DNA of 41,987 bases from Knoellia aerolata DSM 18566 (GTDB taxonomy: Bacteria > Actinomycetota > Actinomycetes > Actinomycetales > Dermatophilaceae), in assembly GCF_000768695.1 (NCBI RefSeq), contig NZ_AVPL01000030.1, forward strand, positions 1 to 41,987. The letters are read 5' to 3'. Both the position numbers and the translations under genes were made by a program. Position 1 is the first letter of the stretch, and each line of letters begins with the position of its first letter. Under the pieces are notes generated by a model. The model worked only from the letters and a program-made list of their open reading frames with translations. It was not told where the DNA came from and searched no databases. This document shows positions 17,026 through 25,057 of the stretch, one piece after another.

Positions 17026-17835
17026 CTAGCGCCTGTCCCCCCGGAGACGCAGGGGACGGGCCGCAACTGGTGCTGATTTACCGGGGAGAAGGACTTGCGG
17101 ACGAACGAGCGCTTCACGTCCCAAGATGCTGGCCAGTTGTGCCAGTGCTTCGTCGCTTAGTAGGGATGGATTGGCGGCCATCGTCTCGATGACACCGACG
17201 ACGTGTTCCGTAGGAATTTCGGCCAGCGACCTCTTCAACTCAGCCATGCCGTCTCCGTTGACGATGTTGGCGCCGTTGACGAGCCTCAACTGCTCCTCGC
17301 TGTAAGCCTTCGCAGCGATCGCAGCCAAGTAGCGGGCCTGAGCTTCCGCGAGGGACATGTCGGGGCGATTCTCGTCAGCAGCCTCCGCTACCTCTTGAAG
17401 CGGTTCAGCAACCGCCTCGTCAGGGATCTCGAGGGCGACCGCTTCTCCTGCCCGACGGAGTTGACGTCGCCGACGTCGCGCGACGACCTTGGCGCGTTGG
17501 GCCTCGATGGCGGGTTGCGCCGATTCTCGCAACCACCGTGAGACGTGAGGTTTCGCCTTCCCAATTCCATAGCCGATCGCCAGCTTGAGCAATTCACGGA
17601 CGGCCTCTTCGAACTGCTCATCGGCCTCAGTGCGTCGCCGCTCTTCAACGGTGATGAAGACCGTCTCGGTGACGACAAGGGGCTCGTGCTCGACCCCGTC
17701 GTCTGGGACGAACCGGGCACTGCCTTTCAGGTTTCCGTCGCTGTCGAAGAGGTTCTGGTGGAGGCCGCCCTCCTTCTTCCGGCCGGGCGTCAGGTCGTCA
17801 TCGTCCCACTCGTAGTGGCCCCTGATGCTTCCCAT
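17026..17835 (-). CDS. uncharacterised ICE protein with helical central region
   Basis: 269 residues, not assigned to a family. The start MGSIRGHYEWDDDDLTPG is followed by GGLHQNLFDSDGNLKGSARFVP, a beta-rich opening segment. The middle (about 60-130) is charged and helical with many Arg (ARRRRRQLRRAG). The C-terminal part LAEAQARYLAAIAAKAYSEEQLRLV suggests a helical bundle. ATG at 17835 is chosen because the preceding 15 codons look random. No signal peptide or membrane segment is visible, so it is probably cytoplasmic. It is divergent from the gene at 17946. Confidence 0.65.
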   Translation of the reverse strand: MGSIRGHYEWDDDDLTPGRKKEGGLHQNLFDSDGNLKGSARFVPDDGVEHEPLVVTETVFITVEERRRTEADEQFEEAVRELLKLAIGYGIGKAKPHVSRWLRESAQPAIEAQRAKVVARRRRRQLRRAGEAVALEIPDEAVAEPLQEVAEAADENRPDMSLAEAQARYLAAIAAKAYSEEQLRLVNGANIVNGDGMAELKRSLAEIPTEHVVGVIETMAANPSLLSDEALAQLASILGREALVRPQVLLPGKSAPVAARPLRLRGDRR

Positions 17836-17945
17836 GGGAGCCGACTGTATCCGTGAGCCGCGACGCCCGGTCGCCCACACATGAAAGTCACGGGTGCCCC
17901 GATCGGCACGTGGCTCTTGTGAAGCACTTCCGGACCAGGAGAACT

Positions 17946-18242
17946 ATGAATTCGCATCCCACACGTGAGGACGCCCGACGTCGCCTGCAGGAGGCGCAGC
18001 GTGCGGAAGCGGTCGCGCTCGCAGATTCGACCAAGGCGTACGCGGCTCGCGCACGAGTCCAGACGCGCGTCGACGCAGCCGACCAGAACATCGCCGAGGC
18101 CGTGGCGAAGTTGGCGGAGGTCTCGGGCCTCGACCGAGCCGCGCAGCTCCTCGACCAGCCGCTCGGCGTGGTCAAGCGTGCCGTGCAGGCAGCCGAGCAC
18201 AGCCGGTCGGGCGCCGACACCGCGCGTCCCATCTCTCCCTGA
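17946..18242 (+). CDS. small helical protein, unknown function
   Basis: 98 residues beginning MNSHPTREDARRRLQEAQ, almost entirely predicted helix and Ala/Arg-rich; residues about 10-55 could form a coiled coil. The C-terminal AVAKLAEVSGLDRAAQLLDQPLGVVK looks like two short helices that could form a helix-turn-helix, but this is weak. AGGAG lies 5 nt before the ATG. The HD-domain gene follows almost directly. Confidence 0.6.
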   Translation: MNSHPTREDARRRLQEAQRAEAVALADSTKAYAARARVQTRVDAADQNIAEAVAKLAEVSGLDRAAQLLDQPLGVVKRAVQAAEHSRSGADTARPISP

Positions 18243-18295
18243 CCATGCCGACCGCCACTGCGGTCAGCCAGGCGCTTGCGGCAGGATGGGGAGGC

Positions 18296-18883
18296 ATGTG
18301 GCGGACGGAGGAGGCCCCAGAGCTCGCCGCCCGGTATTTGGGCGACCTTGGCTCGAGATGGGATCACGTCGAGAACGTGGGCCGGCTCGCCGACTGGATG
18401 GTCGCCGAGGTCGCGCTCTCTCCCGAGATCGCAGTTGCGGCGTGGCTCCACGACATCGGCTACGCGCCCGTCCTGGCGGACACCGGGTTTCACCCGGTTG
18501 ACGGCGCCTCTTTCCTCGCCGATGAAGGAGCATCCGATCGAGTGGTGAGTTTGGTTGCCCATCACACGGGTGCTCGGTTCGAAGCCGAGGAGCGAGGACT
18601 CGAACGCGATCTCGATCAGTTCGCCGTTCCGGAGCCGGACGACCTCGACACTCTGACGCTCCTCGACCTGGTGTCGTCGCCAACAGGTGCGATCACGACC
18701 CCGCGCGAGCGCATCGACGAGATCCTCACTCGCTACCCCGAGAGTCACCCCGTCCACCGCGCCATCACGCGATCGCGTCCGGAGCTTCTCGCTTCAGCCT
18801 CCCGGGCTCGCGTGCGCCTTGGGTTATCCGATGTGTGGCCGGCCGGAGTCCTCGAGCGCGTGGGCGAGCCGCAGCCGCATTGA
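18296..18883 (+). CDS. HD-domain phosphohydrolase-like protein
   Basis: 195 residues with the HD metal-site pattern: RWDHVENV (H24), AWLHDIGY (H52, D53) and VAHHTGA (H89, H90), with a TGFHPVDGA loop between. HD proteins are typically nucleotide or phosphoester hydrolases; the substrate is unknown. I choose ATG at 18296 because AGGA lies 9 nt upstream and the domain starts at once; ATG at 18245, 2 nt after the previous stop, is possible. Its 3' end overlaps the convergent Nudix gene by 60 nt. Confidence 0.8.
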   Translation: MWRTEEAPELAARYLGDLGSRWDHVENVGRLADWMVAEVALSPEIAVAAWLHDIGYAPVLADTGFHPVDGASFLADEGASDRVVSLVAHHTGARFEAEERGLERDLDQFAVPEPDDLDTLTLLDLVSSPTGAITTPRERIDEILTRYPESHPVHRAITRSRPELLASASRARVRLGLSDVWPAGVLERVGEPQPH

Positions 18884-19294
18884 CGGGTGGAGATCCAGAC
18901 GCGAGATCTCGTCTGGCGTCAGCCACTCGACCTCACTGCTCTCATCACTCGTGCGCTTCTCGCCGCCAATCAGCTTGGCGCGGAAGGCAATTGAGAACTG
19001 CTGGCGCACCTCGCCGTCGTCGTAGGCCATCACGTGCCGAGGGTTGGTGTAGGTGCCCGTGATCGTCTCGACCTCGACCTGGTAGCCGGTCTCCTCCTTC
19101 ACCTCGCGCACCACCGTGTCGGAGATCGTCTCCCCCGGCTCGTGCCCTCCCCCGGGTAGCGCCCACCGGTCGTTGTCGGTCTTGTGGATCATCAGGGTCC
19201 GGCCCTCGTCGTCGCGGACGATGGCTACGACGGAAGGCACGACGTTGTTGATCGCCGGTGCGGCGGGGTCGTCGATGTAGTCGATGCGTCCCAT
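18824..19294 (-). CDS. Nudix hydrolase
   Basis: 156 residues with a complete Nudix box at 49-71: G-x5-E (E55), then REVKEETGY (R63-Y71). Nudix enzymes hydrolyse nucleoside diphosphates linked to another group, often damaged nucleotides or signalling molecules; the substrate cannot be inferred. The ATG at 19294 begins MGRIDYIDDP. The XRE gene ends 11 nt upstream on the same strand, so the two form an operon, a pairing I recognise from other actinobacteria. It ends inside the HD gene on the other strand. Confidence 0.9.
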   Translation of the reverse strand: MGRIDYIDDPAAPAINNVVPSVVAIVRDDEGRTLMIHKTDNDRWALPGGGHEPGETISDTVVREVKEETGYQVEVETITGTYTNPRHVMAYDDGEVRQQFSIAFRAKLIGGEKRTSDESSEVEWLTPDEISRLDLHPSMRLRLAHALEDSGRPHIG

Positions 19295-19305
19295 GGACGT
19301 CGACG

Positions 19306-20097
19306 TTACGCCGAGCTGAGCGGCTGGGCCTGCTGCCACGTCCGGTCGAACGACTCGAGGTAGTGGGTGAACAGGCGGCCGCCTGGAACGCGATTGAGAT
19401 GAAGAACCGGTGAGTGGCCGGCGGCGACACCATAGGTGTGTGGGTTGACGAGCAGAGCATCGTCGAAGCGGAAGAGTGAGGCGTACAGAGTGCAACCGTG
19501 CTGACGGGCTTGCACCCCACCCCCTGCGTCGTCGTTCTCGCCGGCGGGCCCGCCGGCCACCACGCCTCCATTGAGGATGGGCGCCAGGTAGTTCCAGGTG
19601 AGGGAACAGCGAGCCGCCATCAGCTCACCGATGCCTTCCTCCCTGCCGCGCAGCGCAACTGCCTCACTCGTCGGATCACCAAACAGGAGCCGCACACAGA
19701 CGCCCTCGGCGACTCGTTCTGAAAGCCGGTCCGCGAAGGACGGAACGCTGTCGTGAAGGAAGCTTCCGGCATACGCCAATAGATCGATTGATTCGTGAGC
19801 TGAGTCGAGAAGCTCGACCCACGTCGAACTCGGGACGCTCCCGCGGTTGGGGTACAGGTCGACGAACTCGGCCTTCGCTGCGGCCAGCGACCGGGGGTCG
19901 GATTCCGTTGTAGGCCACAGGAAAACGTCGGTGCGGCCGAGCACGCCGGCGGACTTCAGACGGTGGGCTCTATGCGGCACACGGTCCCTGGTGATCCATC
20001 GCTCGACGGTCTTGGGGTCGACGCCGACGGCGTCACCGAACTCAGCCAAGGACATGCCGGACTCGACGATCGCCGACCGGAGTCGCTCGTTGGACAT
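19306..20097 (-). CDS. XRE-family regulator with a PLD-like C-terminal domain
   Basis: 263 residues. The N-terminal helix-turn-helix (1-55) reads MSNERLRSAIVESGMSLAEFG...VGVDPKTVERWI. The larger C-terminal part has LLAYAGSFLHDSVPSF, GVCVRLLFGDP and HGCTLYASLFRFDD, recalling a degenerate phospholipase-D/HKD fold that may sense a ligand. A Gly/Asp-rich insertion (VAGGPAGENDDAGGG) interrupts it. It probably regulates the operon with the Nudix gene, and perhaps itself through the ACGT boxes upstream. The ATG at 20097 is clear. Confidence 0.8.
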   Translation of the reverse strand: MSNERLRSAIVESGMSLAEFGDAVGVDPKTVERWITRDRVPHRAHRLKSAGVLGRTDVFLWPTTESDPRSLAAAKAEFVDLYPNRGSVPSSTWVELLDSAHESIDLLAYAGSFLHDSVPSFADRLSERVAEGVCVRLLFGDPTSEAVALRGREEGIGELMAARCSLTWNYLAPILNGGVVAGGPAGENDDAGGGVQARQHGCTLYASLFRFDDALLVNPHTYGVAAGHSPVLHLNRVPGGRLFTHYLESFDRTWQQAQPLSSA

Positions 20098-20121
20098 GAC
20101 CCTCCTCGCACACCTGCCGGG

Positions 20122-20164
20122 ACGTTCTGCCGGATCCGAGACGTCCTCAAACGTCCTGCTACGT
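20122..20164. promoter_or_regulatory. helically phased ACGT boxes upstream of the XRE gene
   Basis: ACGT begins at 20122, 20141, 20151 and 20161. The last three are spaced exactly 10 bp apart, and the first two of these read ACGTCCT. This spacing puts them on one face of the DNA about 45-65 bp upstream of the XRE start, a good position for an autoregulatory operator. Confidence 0.4.
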
Positions 20165-20272
20165 GGTGACCGCGTCCTGCCCCCTCGGGATGTGCTGTTC
20201 ACGGCACCGAGGCCAATTGGCCTCAACAACAACCATGCCGGACTGAAGACGCACCAGGGCACACGACTTTGT

Positions 20273-20321
20273 CGCTGTGGATAACCGCAGCCCCAAGGGC
20301 GGCTGTGGATAACTTTCACAG
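20273..20321. other. two perfect DnaA boxes within a repeated 12-mer
   Basis: TGTGGATAA (the complement of TTATCCACA) occurs at 20276-20284 and 20304-20312, each inside the 12-mer GCTGTGGATAAC, with starts 28 bp apart. The second copy also forms GCTGTG...CACAGC. This could be a DnaA-dependent replication origin of the excised circle, iterons for another protein, or a regulatory site for the gene at 20391. Confidence 0.55.
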
Positions 20322-20390
20322 CGCTCCGCCCATCTCTGCTCTTCTGAAGGACACCGGCGATCCGCACCAGCAGAGACGGAGAACTGCGAC

Positions 20391-20807
20391 ATGACGACCG
20401 GACAAATGGAGAAGGGTGCAGAGCTCAAAGCGGCACTGGACAGATGCGCCACGCTGGGGGCACCAGGGCCCGAGAACGCGCGACTGTGGCTCGAGATCCG
20501 CGACTGCGTGTGCACACGCGGATGCGTCGACGTCGTGCCCTACGGCTCGGCGAGGCCGGTCACCGTCACCGACGACTACGCCGGCGAAGAACTCCTCGCT
20601 GCGATGGAGTGGCTGATCAAGAACGAGGACACCGCTCGCACCCTCGGCCCCGAGTCGCTGTTCGCCCACATCTCTTCCCAAGCCAAACGCAGTGCGAAGG
20701 GGTCTGGCCGCGCCGCTCGGAACGACCAGCTGCACGGCATGACCGACGTCCCGGCCGGCGCACCCGTGAGGTTCGTCGAGCTCGACGCCCCTAAGGACGA
20801 GTCATGA
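20391..20807 (+). CDS. uncharacterised ICE protein
   Basis: 138 residues, no family recognised. It contains LWLEIRDCVCTRGCVD (three cysteines at about 39-46), an acidic middle and a basic SQAKRSAKGSGRAARND segment near 95-110 that could contact DNA. GGAG lies about 9 nt upstream of the ATG. The stop overlaps the start of the next gene by 4 nt (ATGA), so the two form an operon directly downstream of the DnaA boxes. Confidence 0.65.
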   Translation: MTTGQMEKGAELKAALDRCATLGAPGPENARLWLEIRDCVCTRGCVDVVPYGSARPVTVTDDYAGEELLAAMEWLIKNEDTARTLGPESLFAHISSQAKRSAKGSGRAARNDQLHGMTDVPAGAPVRFVELDAPKDES

Positions 20808-21211
20808 GCGTCTTCGGACTGGACCGCTGGGTCGCCGGCGAACTCGGACTCGAGGTGGACGACCCGCGCATGACCGACGTCATCTCCCCTGCGATCCACA
20901 TCCTGATCTCCCGGATCGAGGAAGCCAGGAGTCGAGGTGCCGACGACCCGCTCGTGACCATCACCGCCAAGAGCGCCGGCGGCAACTCGCGCGAGTGCAC
21001 CAAGCGCATGCTCAGCCAGCTAGGGCTCGAGTCGACCTCTCGACGAGCGGTGCACCGGCTCCTCGGCGGCTCTCCATCAGGCTGGTCGGGTCTGCTCCGG
21101 ATCTTCTCCGAGGGGCGACATCTGACCGAAGTTGAGTTCGTCTACGCACGACGTCAGGTCCTGGCGATCTCACCGGCACAGGCCGTCGGCGCGACGAGCA
21201 GAGGTGCATAG
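20804..21211 (+). CDS. uncharacterised ICE protein
   Basis: 135 residues, coupled by ATGA overlap to the preceding gene. No family recognised. The sequence is soluble and mixed helical, with HILISRIEEARSRGADDPLVTI and a C-terminal LTEVEFVYARRQVLAIS. Its location beside a candidate origin suggests a replication or control role, an inference from context only. Confidence 0.6.
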   Translation: MSVFGLDRWVAGELGLEVDDPRMTDVISPAIHILISRIEEARSRGADDPLVTITAKSAGGNSRECTKRMLSQLGLESTSRRAVHRLLGGSPSGWSGLLRIFSEGRHLTEVEFVYARRQVLAISPAQAVGATSRGA

Positions 21212-21222
21212 GGACATATCCG

Positions 21223-21717
21223 TCAGCCGCGCGAAGGCGTCTCATGCGCCCGGAGGGGTTCAAGGCTGGGATGCCGAATCAACGCCTCAGTCCCGTAGAT
21301 CGCGTTGATACCCGCAACTGCGACAACCGCGGCGGCCGGCCCGGCAATCTGTCGCGGCCGGCCATCGCCGTAGTCGAGGACGACATGCCCGGCCTCGAGA
21401 TCAGCGTCGAAGCCCACAACGGTCCCCCACCACTGCGACCGCAGGCTGCCGTCGGGCAGACGCAGGAGCAGCCGCTGTGTCGTCACGATCCCCTGGCACC
21501 AGTAGGACTCGCCCCACTGCCCATCCACGCGCCATCTGGCCCAGCACATCGCCACGCGCAGGACGTCCTCGTCAGGTTCCGTCACGATCCGCAACGTCAG
21601 GACGTCCATGCGCTGAGGGTCACTCATCCCTGCGAGTTCCAGAGCGAGAGCACGCCCGTCCTCGGCCGCCGCCGAAGCGACAGTCGTTGGGTATGCCGTC
21701 CGCTCACTCGCGCGCAC
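21223..21717 (-). CDS. uncharacterised protein with a PH-like beta-rich domain
   Basis: 164 residues from a GTG start at 21717, chosen because AAGGAGAG lies just upstream; the frame continues further but that part looks non-coding and overlaps the next gene. The C-terminal half, with GIVTTQRLLLRLPDGSLRS then WWGTVVGFDADLE, resembles bacterial PH-like domains. No membrane segment. It is divergent from the peptidoglycan hydrolase gene and convergent with the 20804 gene. Confidence 0.6.
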   Translation of the reverse strand: MRASERTAYPTTVASAAAEDGRALALELAGMSDPQRMDVLTLRIVTEPDEDVLRVAMCWARWRVDGQWGESYWCQGIVTTQRLLLRLPDGSLRSQWWGTVVGFDADLEAGHVVLDYGDGRPRQIAGPAAAVVAVAGINAIYGTEALIRHPSLEPLRAHETPSRG

Positions 21718-21793
21718 GAACTCTCCTTGGTCTGGACGCACGTCTACTGACAACACTCTCGCGCAGGGGCCCGACACCGCAACAGGACCGCGG

Positions 21794-22837
21794 ATGGTGC
21801 CCCGCAGTGCTCGTGTGGGTGACATGTCATTTGCTCGCCTCGGTGCCGCCGTCACTGCCGCCGCCGCAGCAGTGGCTTTGGTGGGATTCGTGATCGTCCT
21901 CGGAGCCCTGCCGCCAACCGCGGCGGCGGGAGTTGACATCTGCACGACCTCGGGACCAGTCGCCGAGCTCTCCGAGGTCCAAGCCAGGAACGCGCGGACG
22001 ATCGTCGCCGTCGCGACACCGCGAGGGGGACGCGTGGCGGCACAAATTGCCGTTATGACGGCGATCACCGAATCCGCCCTTAAGAACCTCGGCAACCCGA
22101 ACGACCCCAATGGCACGCAGTTGCCGAACGAGGGCTGGGGCTACGACCACGACTCGCTGGGCTTGTTCCAGCAACGTCCAGGATGGGGCAGCGCCGCGCA
22201 GCGCATGGACCCGATCGCCTCGACTGGGCTCTTCCTCGATGCTCTACTCGAGGTCCGCGGCTGGCAGGTGCGCCCCCCGTGGGTCGTCGCCCAACAGGTT
22301 CAGCGGTCGGCGTTCTCCGACGGAAGCAACTATCTGGTCCACGCAGCTGCAGGAGCTCGAATCGTTGACGTCATCCTCGGCACGTCCGCGGAATGCGCGG
22401 CCATCACCGGCGGGACTGCGGTGGCGCTTCCGGCAGGCTTCACCCTGCCTGCGGGAACCAGTCCGGCAGCGCAGCGCGCGGTGTCATTCGCTCTGGCTCA
22501 GCTCGGCAAGCCTTACGTCTGGGGCGCCGAGGGCCCCGACTCGTACGACTGCTCCGGCCTGACCCAGACCGCGTGGCGAGCCGCTGGCGTCTCGATCACG
22601 CGCGTCGTCGGAACTCAGATGCACGACGGTGTCGCGACCGATCTCGAGCATCTGCTGCCTGGCGACCTCGTCGCCATCCCCGGCGGGTTGGGCACCATGG
22701 CCAGACCGGGGCACGTAGGGATGTACATCGGGGACGGCCGCGTCGTCGAAGCCCCGCACACGGGGGACGTCGTCAAGGTCGTCAGCCTCAAGTCCTACAT
22801 CGCCGACGGCGTCGCTGGCCTACGCCACATCGCTTGA
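21794..22837 (+). CDS. bifunctional peptidoglycan hydrolase (lysozyme-like and NlpC/P60)
   Basis: 347 residues. A hydrophobic segment at 17-45 is a signal or anchor. A lytic-transglycosylase-like region follows, with MTAITESALKNL and DSLGLFQQRPGWG (about 88-132), the form common in actinobacterial secreted hydrolases. The C-terminal NlpC/P60 domain has YDCSGL (C253), GHVGMYIGDG (H307) and PHTG (H322). Such proteins open the cell wall for the conjugation channel. ATG at 21794 or 21824 may be the start. Confidence 0.87.
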   Translation: MVPRSARVGDMSFARLGAAVTAAAAAVALVGFVIVLGALPPTAAAGVDICTTSGPVAELSEVQARNARTIVAVATPRGGRVAAQIAVMTAITESALKNLGNPNDPNGTQLPNEGWGYDHDSLGLFQQRPGWGSAAQRMDPIASTGLFLDALLEVRGWQVRPPWVVAQQVQRSAFSDGSNYLVHAAAGARIVDVILGTSAECAAITGGTAVALPAGFTLPAGTSPAAQRAVSFALAQLGKPYVWGAEGPDSYDCSGLTQTAWRAAGVSITRVVGTQMHDGVATDLEHLLPGDLVAIPGGLGTMARPGHVGMYIGDGRVVEAPHTGDVVKVVSLKSYIADGVAGLRHIA

Positions 22838-22903
22838 TCCACCGAGGTCAGCCTCGCTCGACGTTCCCACACCTGCCCACATCGGCCTCGTTAACCACCC
22901 TGC

Positions 22904-23971
22904 TCAGATGGAACGTCCCGGCCGACGAACGGGGGGGCGCTGATCGGGGCTCGAGGGCCTGTAAGCCATGGAGAAACCAATGTTCCCAACGACGAGGTCG
23001 GTCAGGGCAGAGTTTTGACTACGCTCGGCATCCGCATCCGCGACTTCGGGAAGCCGGAGCGCTTCGTACATGGCGAAACGGTTTAGGTGGAGCCACGCAA
23101 TGAACGCGCGTCCATATGCCCCCGCACCTGCCACCGCGCCCCGGTACGACAACCAAGAGGCAGTTAGCGGAATCAGCGCGACGAGAAGCCAGATTCCGTG
23201 AGGCCAGAAGGCGACGAAGGTGAAGGCAGCCGCCAGAGCACCCATCGCTGCCATTCGGACCGCGAGGTCGAGCTGGCTCCGCTGATCGTTCAGGTACGCG
23301 TTCTGTTCCGGGGCGGCCGACAGGCCAATATGGGTCGCCCATTGGATGACGTCTAGTCCGATCGCCCTGCCCGCCAATGCTTCGGAGCTTCTCAGCGCGT
23401 TCCCGAGCCGAGTCGGCATGGTGTGGATGTGTTCTTCCGGATAACCAGACAGCGCCTTCGCCGCTGTCATCACAGCGATCTCCGAGTCAACGATCTCTCG
23501 AACGACAGTGGCGTTTCTAGGGTCATTTGGTGCGCTCAGGTAGTCGTTCTGAGGGTCGGGCAGGGATCGGAGCAGGGTGCGAAGGTCACGCTCGGCCTGC
23601 TCCGCGACGCGGTCTGTGGCCGCTCGTCGCCGAAGGTGCACGACGACTCGAGCGCTGGCGGCGCGACGTGCCAAGCTAGAGACACCCCAGTAGCCCTCCA
23701 TCAGTTGGACGGCCACACTCTGCAATGGATGGGTCACCACGGCTGTGATGACGGCGAGGATGACGAGGGCAACTGCATGCGCCGGCATCGTCACCGGATT
23801 CACGTTCGTGAGGCGCCCTATGTCCGGGGGTCCTCCGAACGGACCGACCACTAGCACCGCGTACACCCACAGCCACAACACGAAGCTAGGGACCGTGGAT
23901 ACCAAACCGAAGTACCGACCGATCGTCGCTGACGTCCCTAGGGTGGGATCTGACTCGATGGTCGGCATCAT
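22904..23971 (-). CDS. multi-pass membrane protein of unknown function
   Basis: 355 residues with hydrophobic segments at about 28-46, 65-85 and a double segment at about 245-285, and a soluble middle (about 100-240) containing the motif PTRLGNALRSSE. I recognise the layout from uncharacterised streptomycete proteins but know no function. It is opposite to the flanking transfer genes and begins 3 nt after the small upstream ORF, suggesting a two-gene cassette. It could be an entry-exclusion, effector or cargo gene; nothing in the sequence decides. Confidence 0.65.
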   Translation of the reverse strand: MMPTIESDPTLGTSATIGRYFGLVSTVPSFVLWLWVYAVLVVGPFGGPPDIGRLTNVNPVTMPAHAVALVILAVITAVVTHPLQSVAVQLMEGYWGVSSLARRAASARVVVHLRRRAATDRVAEQAERDLRTLLRSLPDPQNDYLSAPNDPRNATVVREIVDSEIAVMTAAKALSGYPEEHIHTMPTRLGNALRSSEALAGRAIGLDVIQWATHIGLSAAPEQNAYLNDQRSQLDLAVRMAAMGALAAAFTFVAFWPHGIWLLVALIPLTASWLSYRGAVAGAGAYGRAFIAWLHLNRFAMYEALRLPEVADADAERSQNSALTDLVVGNIGFSMAYRPSSPDQRPPVRRPGRSI

Positions 23972-23974
23972 TAC

Positions 23975-24172
23975 TCAGCTCGTGGGCATAGCGAGATCAT
24001 GACCTCGCGAGCATCGGAGGCTGCTCCCCTTCTGGGTTACGCGGGCAGTCGAATGTGACGGGTTGGGGCAGCCGAAATCTCCGTTGGCGTCGCGAACCGC
24101 AAGGACGACAGGTCCGCTTTCCACAACACGGGGGGTCACGCCGTACGGCGTGAACTCAGGCGTCGATGTCAT
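23975..24172 (-). CDS. small putative zinc-ribbon-like protein
   Basis: 65 residues beginning MTSTPEFTPYG. The C-terminal half has CPNPSH, then a 13-residue gap and CSRGH, a C/H pattern compatible with one zinc. AGGTGG lies about 8 nt before the ATG. The stop is 3 nt before the start of the membrane protein gene, which supports a real co-transcribed gene, but it is short and could be spurious. Confidence 0.45.
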   Translation of the reverse strand: MTSTPEFTPYGVTPRVVESGPVVLAVRDANGDFGCPNPSHSTARVTQKGSSLRCSRGHDLAMPTS

Positions 24173-24319
24173 GTCCCAGCCACCTGCCCTTCGTCGGGTG
24201 AGATCCAGAGTAGGGACCCTCGGGGTCGCCGTCGAGCGTTTCGGCGCGGCGTGCACACAACAAGGTGGTCATATTGGGACCATCTGACGGTGAGGACCTC
24301 GGACGATCACGACGCAACC

Positions 24320-24751
24320 ATGCCCTCAGGCACACCGAGTCCGCTCGCCGGGGCTGGCGCGAATCAACCAACGGGGGCCCCTTTAGCTGCGAACTCCCTG
24401 TCGCCTCTCGCGCCGAAGCCACCTCGTTCCGAGGTGATCTCGGAGTTCGCACGATCCGTCTGGGTGTGGCCCGCTGCGGTCACCGCGACGGTCGCAGTGA
24501 TCGGTCAACTCGTCGGAGCATGGGCAGCGGCCATGGTCATCGCCGTCATCGTGGCAGGCGCCACCGGGGTGCTGGCCCGTGCCGCCACGCCCTCACAACC
24601 ACCCGCAGTCGCCATGGCATTGGCTGCGATCACGGGTGCTGTCCTCCTGGTGGTCCTATGGGCACAACGGGAGGCCATCAGCGACGCGCGGCCTGTACCG
24701 ATTGGGCAATCGGTGACCCCCACCCCTAGCGCCTCCGACCCTGCCCCCTGA
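24320..24751 (+). CDS. small membrane protein of the transfer region
   Basis: About 143 residues: a Pro/Ala-rich N-terminus, then hydrophobic segments near 45-85 and 95-118, and a short tail. The start is unresolved: GTG at 24251 or 24290 and ATG at 24320 are in frame, none with a good ribosome site. It lies upstream of the VirB2-like gene and may be an accessory part of the secretion channel. Confidence 0.5.
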   Translation: MPSGTPSPLAGAGANQPTGAPLAANSLSPLAPKPPRSEVISEFARSVWVWPAAVTATVAVIGQLVGAWAAAMVIAVIVAGATGVLARAATPSQPPAVAMALAAITGAVLLVVLWAQREAISDARPVPIGQSVTPTPSASDPAP

Positions 24752-25057
24752 CTCGTCGGGAAATGGTTCCAGACCACAAGGTTTGAGCTTCGAGTTACGC
24801 CCGTTCCCCTCTCGAAGGTGCGGAGCGGGTCGAGGCCCGTCGATTGGGTTGCCGTGAGACATGGAGTGGTCCCGCCAAGAAGACGTCCACGTCCTGAGGC
24901 CACAAGGTAATGCCGCGCCGCACGAGCGTCGTGCCACGGTTCCAATTTCCCCAAGAGCCTGCCTCCCTTGGGGAATCTCGCACATAGTGCCCCGGCGGCT
25001 GGGTGGTCGTAGTACGAGCGGGATCGGCCCGCCTCTGCTGCGAAAGGCACCCTTGCC
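24752..25057. other. intergenic region before the T4SS operon, with an inverted repeat
   Basis: About 305 nt with no gene. A perfect 9-bp inverted repeat (TTCCCCAAG at 24947-24955 and CTTGGGGAA at 24967-24975, 11-nt spacer) lies about 85-110 bp upstream of the first T4SS gene, and CCACAAGGT occurs twice (near 24773 and 24899). It is a likely promoter/operator region for the operon, or possibly oriT-related. Confidence 0.5.

Noticed and set aside
21244-21750. A plus-strand ORF opposite the 21223-21717 gene
   Set aside because: The minus-strand frame has a good ribosome site and protein-like pattern; the plus-strand frame is Pro/His/Arg-rich noise.
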